Under the pieces are notes generated by a model, which saw only the letters and a program-made list of their open reading frames with translations, made no database searches and was not told where the DNA came from. A DNA stretch of 64,000 nucleotides. Source: Fragum whitleyi. Lineage: Eukaryota > Mollusca > Bivalvia > Cardiida > Cardiidae. The position numbers were made by a program, and so were the translations under genes. Every line of letters begins with the position of its first letter. The stretch's first letter is position 1. Below are positions 1 through 12,312 of the stretch, piece by piece. The stretch lies in contig OX411556.1 of NCBI GenBank assembly GCA_948146395.1, forward strand, positions 25,988,596 through 26,052,595, written 5' to 3'.

Positions 1-290
1 CTTATCTTAGCAGATCCGAAAAAGTGACGGCACCGTAAACGTTGCATATCAACCAATCAAAATGACGCGGTTCAAGGAAGTTCTCATAAAACTGGCACAG
101 TGTGTCTTATTGTTGCATGAAAGAAATAAGATAATCGTTTATTTTTTAAATAAGATCAATAGATATTTCATTTCGTGAACAAAAAAGCTGTATTTTCACT
201 CGTGACTCCGACAATGTAGCTTTTGATGTTCACTCAATATAACACAAATAGATCTCACTCTGAAACAAACAATTATCCTCCATATAATCG
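1..290 (+). mobile_element. Family F foldback element, copy 1 (left edge cut by window)
   Basis: The stretch contains the family's 'aatgacgcgg' segment, the 'cgtgaacaa' arm and the 'gaaacaaacaattatcctcc' end. It aligns in the same order with 20985-21395 and, inverted, with 3216-3470. The two 'gttcac' and 'gtgaac' arms form a long imperfect hairpin. It is non-coding and probably non-autonomous. Confidence 0.7.
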
Positions 291-479
291 TCGAGTTTTC
301 GGCAATCTTCGAATCTCGTCCTCTTTTTTTTTTATTTGTATCCGTAATACATATAGGCTATAGTCACTATATCATCATGTAGGAAATAACGACATTTAAG
401 CAATACGTCGAAAACGACATAAAAACGGAATTTTACGTTAAAATGAAATATTAGTTCCATGGAAGAATTGCTAAATTTG

Positions 480-1075
480 AGCGATTTTGATTGTCTTAAT
501 ACTATGTCATGTGATCATATCCTAGAAAAAAAACTTTTCACTCAAGAGGTCACATATTGGCTCAAATATCTTGAAACTCGGTTTGAATGTTTGTCTACAT
601 GATATCTCGGAATATTTCGAAATTTGGTCAAATGGGGTTTAAAAAGTAGGTCAATAGGTCAAATCTTACACAAAACATTGAGTGCACTCCGGAGGCCACA
701 TTTTCGGAAGAAATGCCTCGAATTGGCCAGTATGCTTGTCCGAATTTCACGGGTTCAAATCTTAGAAAAATCCCATATGCATTCTAGAGGCAACATTTTG
801 GTCGAAATAGCGAAACTTGGTCAGAGCTTTCGTTTATGTTTACCTAAAGCCAAATTCAAAACTTTGAAAAATTGGGTCAAATACAAGGACATGGTTTCAA
901 ATCTATGTAAATCGCTGTGTTTCATAGTCATCATCGAATTTTGTAGTTTAAATTTAGTAGTCTTTGCTGTTTTTCAACTTTTAATACCTCATGTGAGCGA
1001 TTTAGAGCCAATCCCTCCCTCCTTGTTGCTGAAATGGGAGAAGTTTCCATCTGAAGAACAGTTCAACCACAATTA
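480..1075 (-). repeat. Diverged hairpin-ended tandem-repeat element
   Basis: Successive imperfect units carry 'aggtcaaatc', 'tctagaggcaacattttgg' and 'cttggtcag'. The right end, 'gtgagcgatttagagcc', is the reverse complement of the start of the element at 31157. I therefore read it as an inverted, decayed member of the same superfamily. The open frame at 624-1076 (150 codons) runs through these units and has no protein signature. Confidence 0.6.
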
Positions 1076-1089
1076 AGACATGCCGGTAG

Positions 1090-1600
1090 CTGGTTCTGAT
1101 GGATGTATGTTGTTCGTCTTTATGTGGGCGATTGATTGTGGTTTTGAATGGCGTCTTTTAAGAAAAAAAATGTTAACAATTCGGTTTACATACAAAAGAA
1201 TCTCTTTTTTAATTTTAAGTTCTTACTTAAAGTTTATTATTATATGAAAACGTTCGCAAAACGTTTATGAATCTGTACCCCGCTTTGCACGTTTATAAAA
1301 AACAATCATTTTTAAAGTTTTCAAACGATTTTGCTTGCAGATAGCAGGGCTGGTTATGTTTTTTTTTCATGGGGGAGATTGATTACAGACTTTGAATTGT
1401 GACGAGAGATGTGTACAATGGAATCCGTTTTTAACGGATTGTGTTTTCAGTACCGTTTACTAAATACTTCACATGTTATTTGCGTAATGCTTAAACTTGG
1501 CGTCATATCTCCAAGAAAACATTTTTGATTAGGTAGCTATTTTGCGAGTTTACGTTTATAGTAGTCTCAAAACAAATCTGTATTGATTAGATATGTACTC
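1090..1600 (+). repeat. Family G remnants with 'gcgattgatt' direct repeats
   Basis: A 'gtgggcgattgattgtggt' block near 1122 recurs as 'gggagattgattacagac' near 1370 and again near 2365. Between them, 'taccccgctttgcacg' near 1276 matches the palindromic core of family G at 13050-13200. The interval looks like nested and decayed copies and holds no gene. Confidence 0.5.
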
Positions 1601-1607
1601 TTAAAAC

Positions 1608-1841
1608 TGCCTGTGTGTGAGATTTCCAACAGTTTTGAATATGCGAAAAGCAAAGACTCTGACCAGCCTGTGCATCTGCACAGTCTGAAAAGAGTCTTCA
1701 CTTTGCCCTTAGTAGACAGATAAGTTCTCAAGTATCTGTAGACCATCATGTAACTGTATATTTACAGTATGCGGCTGTCTACACAGCTCAATATTACACC
1801 TCACGAACATTTCAAATTGATGGAAATGTCACGGACAGGCT
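1608..1841 (+). mobile_element. Family D TIR element, copy 1
   Basis: The left end 'gcctgtgtgtgagatttcc' is the inverse of the right end 'ggaaatgtcacggacaggc'. An internal palindrome around 'agactctgaccag' and 'agtctg' is shared with copies at 39086, 51160 and 57488. The element is about 235 bp and non-coding, typical of a MITE. Confidence 0.8.
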
Positions 1842-1995
1842 AAAGTGTGATAATGTTAGACTAGAATTTGTGAAAAGATGATTTTTTGAATTGAGAGTAT
1901 GAAACTGAAAATCTAACCATGCCCCAAGTATTCATACAGTGTACCGTATGTAGATTTTTAGTTTTATACCTCCAAAAAGAAAAAAAAAAAGGTAT

Positions 1996-2091
1996 AGATC
2001 CGCAAATTGGAGTGAGTGATCAAAGGTCAATATCGTCTATACACTGTATAGACAATATTGACCTCTGATCACTCACTTGAAATTGTGGATC
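1996..2091. repeat. 96-bp near-perfect palindrome
   Basis: Arms run from 'agatccgcaa' and 'gagtgatcaaaggtcaata' to the mirror 'tattgacctctgatcac' and 'tgtggatct', with the centre near 2043. A single arm ('agtgatcaaaggtcag') recurs near 29988. It is probably a small foldback transposon remnant. Confidence 0.75.
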
Positions 2092-2194
2092 TACATTCCT
2101 TTCGTATTCTATTCTATCCTTAATCGAAAAAGAAAAGAATCTCTCCATATTTTTAAATGGCGGAGGTTTTCAATAAAAGAAAGCTTCAATATAA

Positions 2195-2460
2195 TTAATA
2201 CAACCGGTGTCAGCCCTGTGTTTAAGATAGAAATGTTTATGAAACTGTACCCTGCTTTGGACGTGTTCTTATGTGCAAAGCGGGGTATCATTTCTTTATG
2301 TTTTCAAACATTTTTGCAAGTTGACCACATTGTTTTTAACTGTTGAAAAGTCTGGATTTTCTTCGTGTGGGCGATTGATTACAGTTTTAAAGTGGTGACG
2401 AGATCTGTGTAACAGTTCACGTAATTGAGGTTTTAATAAAAACCCGTTTAGAGAGAGAAA
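2195..2460 (+). repeat. Family G hairpin plus 'gcgattgattacag' block
   Basis: The stretch contains 'taccctgctttggacg' and its partner 'tgtgcaaagcggggta', forming a hairpin like the one at 13050-13200. A third copy of the 'gtgggcgattgattacag' block follows. No coding sequence was seen. Confidence 0.55.
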
Positions 2461-3215
2461 ATTCAATCACGTTTTATTCTGCATTTCATTACCGCGAGAC
2501 GGGGGTCAACTGTTCGTTATCTCATCAGAACTTTTTGTCTTTTCACTACTAGAGAAATTGCATCAACGTTTCTGTGGTGGAATGAAGAAATGAAGCCGAA
2601 TTTTATTTACCACGGATGTCGTACGATTTTTGTATGTTATTTCTATTTTGACATATCATTTGACTTTATTTACTACGACTTTTGTTTTAAAAAAAAATAA
2701 TACGTTGACCGCACGGTTTTTTATAAACCTCTCACAAGAATACTTCAGATGCCTGCAAAGTAACTGCAATATAAACGCGCGCCCCTACCAAAAAGTAGTC
2801 TCGTTACGGGTGACCGTACGGAGAACGAGGGATGATTCAGTCACGGTTAAAAAGCAAAATATAAACGATGTCTACAGACTACGGTCTAACGATTTAAAAG
2901 TTTGCATAACTTTTTGTTAGACGAAATCGCATGGTTGACGGAGTATCGCAAGGATGCCTTATCCCACTGCACGGTCTGCTCACTTTTTTTAGATTACAGC
3001 CACCATAGTAGCTTCCATCTTCACGAGTCAAGGGGTATCGGGTCGATAGCTTCTTCTCACAAGATAAGTAAAGCGTTCGTAACCCTTGGTTCGACAAAAT
3101 GTAGGTAAAACGTTCGTAACTCTTGGTTCGACAAGATGAACGGCTTCGTACGGCGAATGTTTCCAAAAGGTACATAGAAGATTTTGGTTGAAAGCAATGC
3201 AATCAGGACACATTA
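2460..3215. other. Unassigned, with a 37-bp tandem duplication
   Basis: No gene or recognised family was found. At 3067-3140 a 37-bp unit with 'cgttcgtaac' and 'cttggttcgacaa' occurs twice with few differences. Overlapping open frames on both strands (up to 102 codons) show no motif. Confidence 0.5.
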
Positions 3216-3470
3216 AATGTCATTGACTGAACAACAAAAGCTGGGTTTTTTCACGAGTGGGGGAACCATTTGTGAAAAGAAAGCTTTTGTTGTTCACGAA
3301 AAGAAATATCAATCGATTTTACTCGAAAGACAAACGTTCATTTTATTTCATTCATGCAAAATTTAGACAAAATGTGAAAATTTTAGAGCGTCATTTTGCA
3401 CGTGATTGGTATGCAACGTCCATGATGATGTAACTTATTTGGCTCATCTTAGATAACGTCAGATAGGGCG
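3216..3470 (-). mobile_element. Family F foldback element, copy 2 (inverted)
   Basis: The arms 'gaacaacaaaagct' and 'agcttttgttgttcac' pair around a short loop. The downstream 'gacaaaatgtgaaaatttt' and 'gcgtcattttgc' parts are the reverse complement of the copy at 20985-21395. Confidence 0.75.
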
Positions 3471-3538
3471 AAAAGAACGAAAACGAGCTTTAAGTATTTT
3501 GTAATTTTTCTGGTTGGGCAGTGAGTGTAGCAAATCAA

Positions 3539-3812
3539 GGGCGTAACTCCAATTACGCATTTTATGAAAGTGCGTAAAAGATATAATCCTTTGTTGAAAA
3601 ATATCGTTGATGAATGATCATAACAGCGAAACTACAGCTTTTTCAAGCAGCAGTTTCGATGTTTTGATTATTCAGCAGCGCTCAAAACATGAAAAGGGAG
3701 TGGACGGAGGGAATTCATCTTTTGTCACAATTCTCACATCGCCTTTATCCTATATATTCTTTAGTTGTCGCCTTCTGAGTGCGTATAAATTTTAAAGTCC
3801 TAGATACGCCTA
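3539..3812 (+). mobile_element. Family K element, copy 1
   Basis: It begins 'gggcgtaactcc' and ends 'gatacgcctatg'. Inside is an imperfect palindrome on 'gaaactacagctttttc'. It is the inverse of the copy at 19860-20134, which has the same ends and palindrome. It is non-coding, about 275 bp. Confidence 0.75.
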
Positions 3813-5150
3813 TGCAAATGATAAACTACCTCGATAATCAACCGAAATTCGCAAAAAAAGATATATTCGAGAATACTTTATCAAGTTTATCAATCGCAGG
3901 AACACAAAATTCAATGGGACACGTTTAAGAAAGAAACATCAAAGGAAATATGCTAAATAGAGTCTACCTACGTAAACAGAAATTGATTTCCGGTCTATTT
4001 TCAATCCAAATTATACCCTGCCCGGTTTTAAAATTACTTACTTTAATGTTTATTTTTATCTCCGTAAATAGAAGTTCATCTTTACTTTTGAATGGAACGG
4101 GGTTTTACGCCACTTTCAACAATCTTTAAATCGTCTGCAAATCTTACCTAAAGCGTTAAAACTGAACTTTGAAATACCCGGCATATATATCAGTCATAAA
4201 AAAGGATTTCATAATGCAAAAGTCGACGTCATGACGTCATCAAGGGGCCGACCTCTTTCTCAGGGACCAAATTCAGTAATTGTCCATTTCTCGGAAATAA
4301 TTAACCAATTTATATCCCGAAAACGCCCTTTGCATCGTAAAAAGACGCATTAGGTTGTGTTTTTATAGATAGGAAGATATAAGAAATATAATATGGTATA
4401 ACGTATAAAATGTTAATGCCTTCTGCGTTGCTGTTTTGCGAGTACAGTTACTAAAAATATTGTCTTTTTTCTCGAATGTTTGTCCGGTGACCTATGCTGA
4501 AATTTAGATATGTTGCTGCCAAGCCATTCAACAGAAGATATTTGAAATAAAAACCATGTGTCTTCTAGTTAGATTTTTTTTTTTTATAAAATTCGAATCC
4601 GAGAAGATATCGCAAAACGAAGGATATTTCAACCACGCGTAAAATGTTCACAAAAGCTGTCTTTTCAAACGGATGAAAATTTAAGTGATTTTTCGTTGTT
4701 CTTATATTCACATTCAGATTTGATACTTCTGAAGCCTATATTTTACAATAAACCTTAATTCCAAATATTTTAAACTACGTTTTTGCACGAAGATAGGCGT
4801 CAAATAAGCATAGTAACGATGGTTTTGGTGCGACGTCGAATTCGACGAAAAATGATAATCTAAAAAAATGTCTATTTTACAATTGGAAGAGCAAAAGATT
4901 ATATTAGAATGAATTAATATTTTTTAGATGTAGCCAAAATATTCTTATAAAGCATAAGAAGAATTTTCATTAATCAAGCTACCATTCTATTTTAGACGAT
5001 TATTTTATCAGTGACACTTTTAGTGGTTCCTTTTTATTTATTTTTTTTTTTTATTATTTTTTAAGTTAACATTTTTGAAGACATTCTATATTCAGAGTAT
5101 TTTCAAGTAACTGACAGTCTAGATACTATTTATCCGCAAACTACCGTTAA
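3813..5150. other. No gene or repeat family recognised
   Basis: This is AT-rich sequence with homopolymer T runs near 4568 and 5040. A short 'ttttacgccactttcaac' near 4094 resembles the family J tail. Nothing coding was seen. Confidence 0.5.
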
Positions 5151-5245
5151 GAACAACGTGAATTTGACTGTCTTTCCGATCAAAACCCATTCTAAATCGT
5201 TCACTCAGCGATCAATTCAGCACTTTCTTTCAAAATACCCGAATG
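5150..5245 (+). mobile_element. Family E fragment (left end only)
   Basis: It carries 'tccgatcaaaacccattct' and 'cgttcactcagcgatc', the left-end pattern of family E, then loses similarity. Confidence 0.55.
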
Positions 5246-5318
5246 TTCATGTATACTTCCAATTCCAAACAAAGAATTAGTTTTTCCGCAACTGTTTTCC
5301 TATACACTATCTTTTATT

Positions 5319-5636
5319 ATCTTATAACTATACAAATATCTGTGTGATAACAACCCGTATTATATCACATATTTTATGATATCACATAGTTATTTGTAGA
5401 ACAATAATACAATGTGGCTATTTTTAGAACCTTGCATTTCAGTTAGAAACATCGACGAAAACAAGACAAATAGAGGTTATAAGATAAATATTATATGTAC
5501 TAAGTGTTTTGTATGAAAAAATATCTAATTCGGTTGTGAGAATTGATAAATGTCTCGGCATAGCCTCGACAATTATCAATTCTCCCAACCTCGTTAGATA
5601 TTTTTTCTCATACAAAACACTAAGTACGAATTATAT
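5319..5636 (-). mobile_element. Family A hairpin-plus-tail element, copy 1 (inverted)
   Basis: A tail of about 170 bp ('gatatcacatagttatt', 'gaaacatcgacgaaaacaag') is followed by a hairpin of about 145 bp. The arms read 'agtgttttgtatgaaaaaat' and its mirror, with the apex near 'tctcggcatagcctcgaca'. It matches the other three copies in full. Confidence 0.85.
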
Positions 5637-6279
5637 ATACCTCATGTCGAATCTTCAGGTCGACGATTTTTAAATTACGGATTCTCATACAATCAGAGAT
5701 AATGTTTTATAAAGATAGCTTTGATAATACATGCACTAGATTTTGGAGTCGAATTTATTCTCAATTCATTTCGGAAGTTGTACTTAAATAGGTACTTTGT
5801 TATGGTTAAGGCGAAACTTCTATTATTCGTCGCGCAAAAACGGACCTTTTCGGAACTCCGTCAAACAAATATTTATAATAAAGTTGGTGCTAGTACGGTT
5901 CAATCAAAGATCGAATTCCAAATATCTTTCACAGGAAGGTAGAAATATCATTCTAGCATCGGAAATGAGCCAAGAAAAAAAAAACACAAAAAACATAGTC
6001 AGTCTGCGCAGTCCCTCTTGGCGTTATGGGTCACACTTATTTCATATGCCTATTTATATTATCCTGAAAAATCCAGGCTAAAATAGACTACAAAAAAGAG
6101 AATATAAGAGATCTACATAAGAACAGTAAATACAATTAATAACGAGAAAGACACGATTGTACCGGTTGACCAAAAGTCGGTTCGTTGACTGCTAAATAGA
6201 TCAGCACCGGTTCATAGACGCATTATTGTTTACAGGGTAACATGGATTACAATGTGTGTTGAACATTTACACATATAAA
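5637..6279. other. Spacer between two opposed family A copies
   Basis: No gene was found. The open frames here (73 and 94 codons) overlap in different frames and have no motif. Part of 5930-6060 resembles 24117-24290 ('cagtctgcgca', 'gggtcaca'), suggesting an old shared repeat. Confidence 0.45.
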
Positions 6280-6547
6280 ACGTATTTAGTGTTTTGTATG
6301 AAAAGTAAATATCTAACGCGGTTGGGAGAATAGATAATTGTCGAGGCTCTGTCGAGACAATTATCAATTTCCATTCATAGTGCGTATTATATTTATCTTA
6401 TAGCCTATTTGCATTTGTTTCGTCGATGTCTCTAACAGAAATGCAAGTTTCCAAAAATTACCGCATTATGTCATTGTTCTAAAAATATCAATGTGCTATA
6501 TCATATGTGATCTTATCACACGGATATTTGTATATTTATAAGATAAA
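6280..6547 (+). mobile_element. Family A hairpin-plus-tail element, copy 2
   Basis: The left hairpin arm 'agtgttttgtatgaaaa' and the apex 'gtcgaggctctgtcgag' are clear, but the right arm is shortened. The tail 'gtttcgtcgatgtctct' to 'ttataagataaat' matches copies at 28797 and 44322. Confidence 0.8.
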
Positions 6548-7724
6548 TGTATAATATCATTTGGTCAGTCCCATCGATGCTCATTCAACATAGTCGTGGT
6601 AAAATCGCGGTCATTTTAGACAAGGAGGGTAATAATGTTTGTACATCGCTCGATTCCTAATCGCGTTCCTGGTATTTTTCACACCTGTATGTCTAATATC
6701 ACATTCTTTTCGAACCTCCAATTCATCTTGCTCCAGCCACCGCGATATAACTGAAATAAAATGTTGAAAGTGGCGTAAAACTCCATTTAATCAATCAATA
6801 AATTCAATTCATCTCATTATGCTTTATGAAATGAAGAAAAGGAACAAACGGTTGTTCATGATTTCGAAGAATTGTCTGTGATGGTGGTTTTCGTGAGAAT
6901 ATAAGAGAATATACCAGCCAAAATGAAGATTTGTAGGAAGATCGCAGTACAGGCCTACATTAATTCTTGACCTTATGTTCCAGTACGTTGTTTAATGAAG
7001 ACTGATGTGAGAACGCCGTGTTCCAAAGAAAAAAAGTACAAATTAGCACAAGTAATTTTCTGGGACTTTCATTCATTACAGACAATCTTATCTTCCACTT
7101 CGCTGATCCATTAGGCCTTTGACATGAGGGAACTTGAACGTACGAGTAAGGTCAATAAAAGTAACAGTGAAGATACAATTAATTTACAAGCTAAATGACA
7201 GAACTATCGAATTTACAGCTTTCACAATATAGTTCAATTTGTCATAAATTCATAAGAAGGCTCCGCTAGTATACGAAGTAATGCCATTGCTTCTATTTCG
7301 TTATTTTATCTCCATTATTTTGATGATATTTACTTCCTTGGAAGCTTACCCATTTTAAAGGTTAATGACTGGTTTGTGTTCCGGCTTCTTGAAGTGTGTA
7401 GAATAGATCTGAAATTTTAAGATGAATAATTCTTCAAACATTTCCCGTGCTGTTAACTTGTAATTCATGTTGTACAAGAAACTGATCGAAGACTACACTG
7501 TCTGATTATGACATAATTTCTGTGGGAAACCTAGAGTCAGACTGGTTAAAAAATGTCCAAAGAAATAAGCAATTTTTATAAAATCTACTTACTTTTTAGT
7601 TTGTGTGTTTACGTGGACCATTCAGATAATAACAACTACGCCTGTAAAGTCTACGTCAGCCAATAAAACATAGACTATTTTGATTGATTTGAATAAAATA
7701 CTGATCCTTTTGAACGACTTCGAA
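6548..7724. other. No gene; one short family J remnant
   Basis: At 6700-6800, 'ccaccgcgatataactga' and 'gttgaaagtggcgtaaaac' are the reverse complement of the family J tail at 50523. The rest is unassigned AT-rich sequence. Confidence 0.5.
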
Positions 7725-7860
7725 ATGTTTTTTTATAATTTTGGAGCGTGTTTGATCGATTTGAGTGAGTGTTTGGAATGAATGAATGGAGCGCTGAGTG
7801 AATGATTATGAATGATTTGGATCAGAATTAGAGTAAATTTCACGATGTATTTAAGTGTAC
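7725..7860 (-). mobile_element. Family E fragment, inverted
   Basis: 'gagtgagtgtttggaatgaa', 'tggagcgctgagtgaatg' and 'gtaaatttcacgatgt' are the reverse complement of the family E left end. Confidence 0.65.
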
Positions 7861-9300
7861 GGTGTGTATATATAAATTGTTAGTCAAGGGCTGGTGAAAA
7901 AAAAACAACAGCTTTTCTTCACTAATATTTAAGGAGGCAAAATACAAAATTTCAATAAGATTTTCCGGTAAATTACAAGTACGTGTATTAAAGTTCATTG
8001 ATTTTTGTAAATATACATGTATATACTTTATTTCCTCCAATAATGGAGATTATAAATAACAAAGAAGTTAACAAGTCATAGGAAAATATTATAGATTAAT
8101 TGATGGCATTGAGAAGAAAAATAATAAATTGGTCTTATAATAAAGAGCATAGGAATGTTTCACGCTTGACCGTAAAACTTCATAACCTCAGATAGAATGT
8201 CAGTGGTTATGACATTTTCGAGTCCAACGAATTGCAAAAAGTACGCTTATTCATGCATATGGGTACACATAGACTTGTAGGAGCTAATCTATATCACGCA
8301 AATCCCTGATCAAACGCCTTACACGAAACGAAAATGAAAGACGTCCAAAGGATGTACGGATAAATACTATAAACTTATTATTGATAGCAGGGAACCAATT
8401 ATCAATAGACTATGATAAAAATGCTTATTACATAAATTACGTTTTTAGACATTTCTAAATCAAAGGACATCATTCGATGCTTATTAACACTTCGGTATGA
8501 TATGCAAAAAACAAAACCGCTAGAAATCATTTTAGTAAAGAAAGCTATGTCAATTTTGTAAATATATGATGTCACTATCCATAATAGTCTTGCGGATTGC
8601 GGATCTCAAAATGACGTTGTTATGCACACTTTGACGTCAAGCGCAGATCTAATCAGAGCCATGTAAATGAAAATGAAGTACCGATTTACAAAAAAATGAA
8701 AGAAATAATAATAATAATAAATGAAATAAAATAAAAAAATATGATTAAAAATGGAAGTAGTTATTGAAGATAAAATGGAAGTAGTGAAAGATAATTTTAG
8801 ACCATCTACAACTTTCCTGACAGCCCTCGTATTTTGTGTGGTCTAGCATTGTGTTCTATTCTATACATAAAGGAGAAGATAATGGAAGATTCACTTCTTA
8901 AGTAATTTAAAGTATTTCACGACACGATTTATTCTAATGGTTCTGTCCTCTTTATAGCGGCTGTGGTAATTTTTCTGAGATTCCGACGGTGAAAACTATC
9001 CTTTACTTTCACGACGTCTATATTATATACGATTATCAATAAAAGGCCATGCTTTTAAAATGTTTTAAATACAATATGAATCAAAGAGTGGTAAAGGCAT
9101 TTAGAACGCACATCGACGGAATGTTATGTTAAAAATTGTTCTTTGTTAAAGCTTAAACTGATATCGGCTATTAGAGAATGGAATAAAATATTGCATGTGT
9201 GGGTATATTTTGTAATGTTAAAGGGCTTCCCCTTTAAAGAAATACAATAGATCCATTAGATCAAAATGTCCTATTTTTTTAAGCTCGAAAATAAAACATC
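7861..9300. other. No gene or repeat family recognised
   Basis: AT-rich sequence with a short (aat) run near 8706 and a tgacg-rich patch at 8570-8640. The only open frame (7840-8040, minus, 66 codons) has no motif. Confidence 0.5.
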
Positions 9301-9329
9301 ATTTTTGAGTTGTGTGTGGTCAAATTTAA

Positions 9330-9405
9330 GAGAGTCGGTATCTTGACTCAAAGGTCCGGTGTTCGAGCTCCGGTACAGGCTAATAATCTTGGTTCTTTCA
9401 TTTTT
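9330..9405 (+). repeat. Possible tRNA-derived SINE head remnant
   Basis: 'gagtcggtatcttgactc' is followed by a B-box-like 'ggtgttcgagctcc' inside a short 'ccgg' stem. There is no full cloverleaf, and the following sequence was not matched elsewhere in the window. Confidence 0.3.
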
Positions 9406-10371
9406 CTACACATTTGGAGAAGAAACCGGCTTGTCCACAGGAAGCAGAACGGAAAGGGATGAAACTGAAATGTAAAAACTTGTTTCTCAACAGGTTGAGT
9501 AACATACATATTTACCGCCTCTTAATAAATTTTACTTGAAAAAATCATTTAACGATTGCATATAATGTTGGCTTTAAAACTTGCCATGCTGAACTTCAAA
9601 TATTCCCGTTTTAGCAGGAGAAATATACAAGTTCAGACTGCACTTATGTGCAGTATAAGTGCAGTCTTATTCTTCGTCTATTCCATTTGATTTTTTTTTC
9701 TTTTCAAACCACAGGAGATTCAAAATCATGAATGCTGAGCATTAAGTTATTTTTCAGTTGGCCTTCTCATGTCAAAAACGGCTTTTTGTAGACGTAAACT
9801 TTTCTTACGTTCTGGTTTTTCACATGCGAGTCAATTTCATGCGAATAAATATTTACCACAATTACTTCACAATTATGTAATCAATTTGTTTTGCAGCTGC
9901 CCTCTTTTAACCATAAAACCACTTTGTTATTTATACATTTTATATACAAATGCTTCTTGGCACGAAAAAAGTCGGTCCTGAACAAGACCAATATCACGCG
10001 AAAATTCTACAATATTATAATGATTTAATAAAAATACCAATAATGATAAGGATAATTGTAATAGATATAGTGAAAATCTACGTTACCGGATTATAATCTT
10101 GCCGACTTTTTCTGACGATATAGTCTTTTCGTTCGGAAGAAGTAAGATTGTAGCTTGTAAAATTATAGTTAAATTATACATTAAAATAAGTAATGGTTAA
10201 GTTTGAACCGTTTTCCTAGACGGGGTTAATATTTACGAAGGCGAAGGATTTATTTGTTACTTTTTATGTAACTTTAGATAGATTACAAGCTACATGCATA
10301 AAACTAAGATAGCCGCCGTCAATTGAAAATCGATTGATCAAATGACCCAAATATTACGACTGAGGGTATGT
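9406..10371. other. No gene; one perfect 13-bp hairpin
   Basis: At 9635-9667, arms 'agactgcacttat' and 'ataagtgcagtct' enclose a 7-base loop. The 70-codon open frame at 9769-9981 has no recognisable feature. Confidence 0.5.
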
Positions 10372-10587
10372 TGTAGACTGGCTCCCGTCCCACTGATCTG
10401 AAGTATTGTGAAAAAATAAGCAAAATTCAACTAGAGAAAGATAATTTCTTATGAGCTTATATTCTTTGACTGGCCGATCAGTGTCAGTTTTTGAGAATAT
10501 GGGAGGTAATTTGAAATAAAATAGTTACACATGAGTGGTCTACCTAATTAATTTTAAACTAACTGACAGCCTGGGTGCTAGACTAGG
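10372..10587 (-). mobile_element. Family M TIR element, copy 1
   Basis: The left end 'tgtagactggctcccgtccc' and the right end 'gacagcctgggtgctag' form TIRs. The interior ('gaagtattgtgaaaaaat', 'ggccgatcagtgtcag') is the reverse complement of the complete copy at 31752-31958. The right TIR is mutated. Confidence 0.85.
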
Positions 10588-11426
10588 TATGTTGTTGCTC
10601 CCTGCCATTTCGCAAGAAATAATTCCATACATTTCGGTAGATCGGGGATTCATTTTTTATGACGTTGCTTAGATTTATTTGCATTCAAACATATTCATAG
10701 AATATTTTAGAATACACAATCACACATATTCAAAATGGATAGGAAAAACTAAAATACGTTCAGGCTAACAGAGAAGGTAAGTGAGGGATTGAAGAAACTA
10801 GATTATATTGAGATTATACTAGTTTTCTCCAAGTATGCGCGATTATTCATTCCTTATATTCTATTCTACTCTTCAAACGTCAATTCAAGAAGCAAATCAT
10901 TCCAGGTGATAATCGTGCGCCGAGACGTCGTAAAAGCATTCTCGAAAGGATATTTTGCGAGGTCTTGGCGATAGTGCTTTTCAATTTGTATTGAAATACA
11001 ATGAAAGGATTTAATGATTCCGAAACTTCAACTTGTTTATCCACCCAGCTCACACAATGCTTCATTTCTCTGAATGCAATTTCTTATTCTAGTTATTTCG
11101 TATTCTAGTATTTTAACGTGACGCAGCCAATATATGAAATTTATAATATTCTTTGTTAGCAGACCAAACGGATTTTCTTTTCATCCTTGTAAGCCTTTTT
11201 GCTTGAACATAAACAAATAAGAAAGGCAGGGGGGATAAAAAGATCTTTAATCTATCCCGAAATCACAGATCAATTGATGGTTTATCGAAACGTTGTATAA
11301 ATGTTTCCCGGAAGTGGGTCTGCCTGGCAATTAAATTGGTCCCCGGATATTATACGGAGACTTGAGTACTTTCCACAAAAATAGAAAAGAGGCACCTTTG
11401 AACATATATTAATACTACTAAAATAT
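10588..11426. other. No gene or repeat family recognised
   Basis: Two overlapping 61-codon open frames on opposite strands near 10789-11065 look like chance. No repeat family was recognised. Confidence 0.45.
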
Positions 11427-11550
11427 TGTAGCCTGGAAGTAAGGTACACTACAAATGTTCTACTATTTCAACCTTTCCAATTACCTTCCATATCGGTCAG
11501 TCAGAGGAATATAAGCTGATAAGAAATTGAACTTGGGACAGGGAATAGTA
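11427..11550 (+). mobile_element. Family M fragment, copy 3
   Basis: It starts 'tgtagcctgg' and later has 'atcggtcagtcagag' and 'atataagctgataagaaatt', as in the complete copy at 31752. It is truncated before the right TIR. Confidence 0.65.
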
Positions 11551-11784
11551 TAACAATATTGCAGCAAAGCTATTTATCGAAATGCGAGCATTTCATCAAT
11601 ATTTATTTGATTTCGAACAACCCTTGTAATGCTGTATAAGGATTGCATTGAAATCTGTGGTCATTAAGAATCGTGCATAATATATTACTTAAAATTGAAA
11701 TTCTGTCCAAAGGATAATATTTCATAAGGGTCTAGGGTAGGAAGTTCAAGTAACGTATCTTAATAAAGGCCCTAGTTTTCATGT

Positions 11785-12215
11785 TTTATTATATGACCTA
11801 CGTCGCGGGAATGAAATAACACCGTTGAATATTTTTGATATAACACGGGTGATATTACACTAGTGGAATAACTATGCAAATGATCTCAGAAAGAATAGTA
11901 ACGCTATTTTGTAACCGCGAAAATGACGTCATAATACTTATATTGAGACGTCAGTTTTAAACGGCGCTATAAGTTTCGCGGAAAATTGAAATGCCGAATT
12001 TCAAGAATTTTGACGATTTTTTTTTGGAAAATTTCGGGTCATATTATAGATAAGAGTATAAAATTCGTGGTTTAAAAATATAGAATTTATTAAACTCGTC
12101 ATCTAAAACAGATAAAAACTCGGCGCAGCCTCGTTTTTATATGTTTTTAGATGACTCGTTTAATAAATTCGATATTCCAGGACTACTCGTTCAATATCCT
12201 CTATTTAAAATACTG
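11785..12215 (+). mobile_element. Family L element, copy 1
   Basis: About 430 bp, matching 29592-29978 in the opposite orientation. Landmarks are 'tatgacctacgtcgcggga', 'actatgcaaatgatctca', a tgacgtca site at 11924-11931, and a hairpin near 12085-12170. The hairpin arms are 'tttattaaactcgtcatct' and its mirror. It is non-coding. Confidence 0.75.
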
Positions 12216-12312
12216 CTTATATATGTGCCTTTCAGAAAATCATAGTGCACAAAATCCCCAAATCTGACCCTCGTAGCCCATGGTCTAACTAGGATTTGAA
12301 GGAAACTATAGT

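Noticed and set aside
624..1076. 150-codon open frame, the longest in the window
   Set aside because: It runs through diverged repeat units of the hairpin-ended superfamily and has no domain, signal peptide or splice context.
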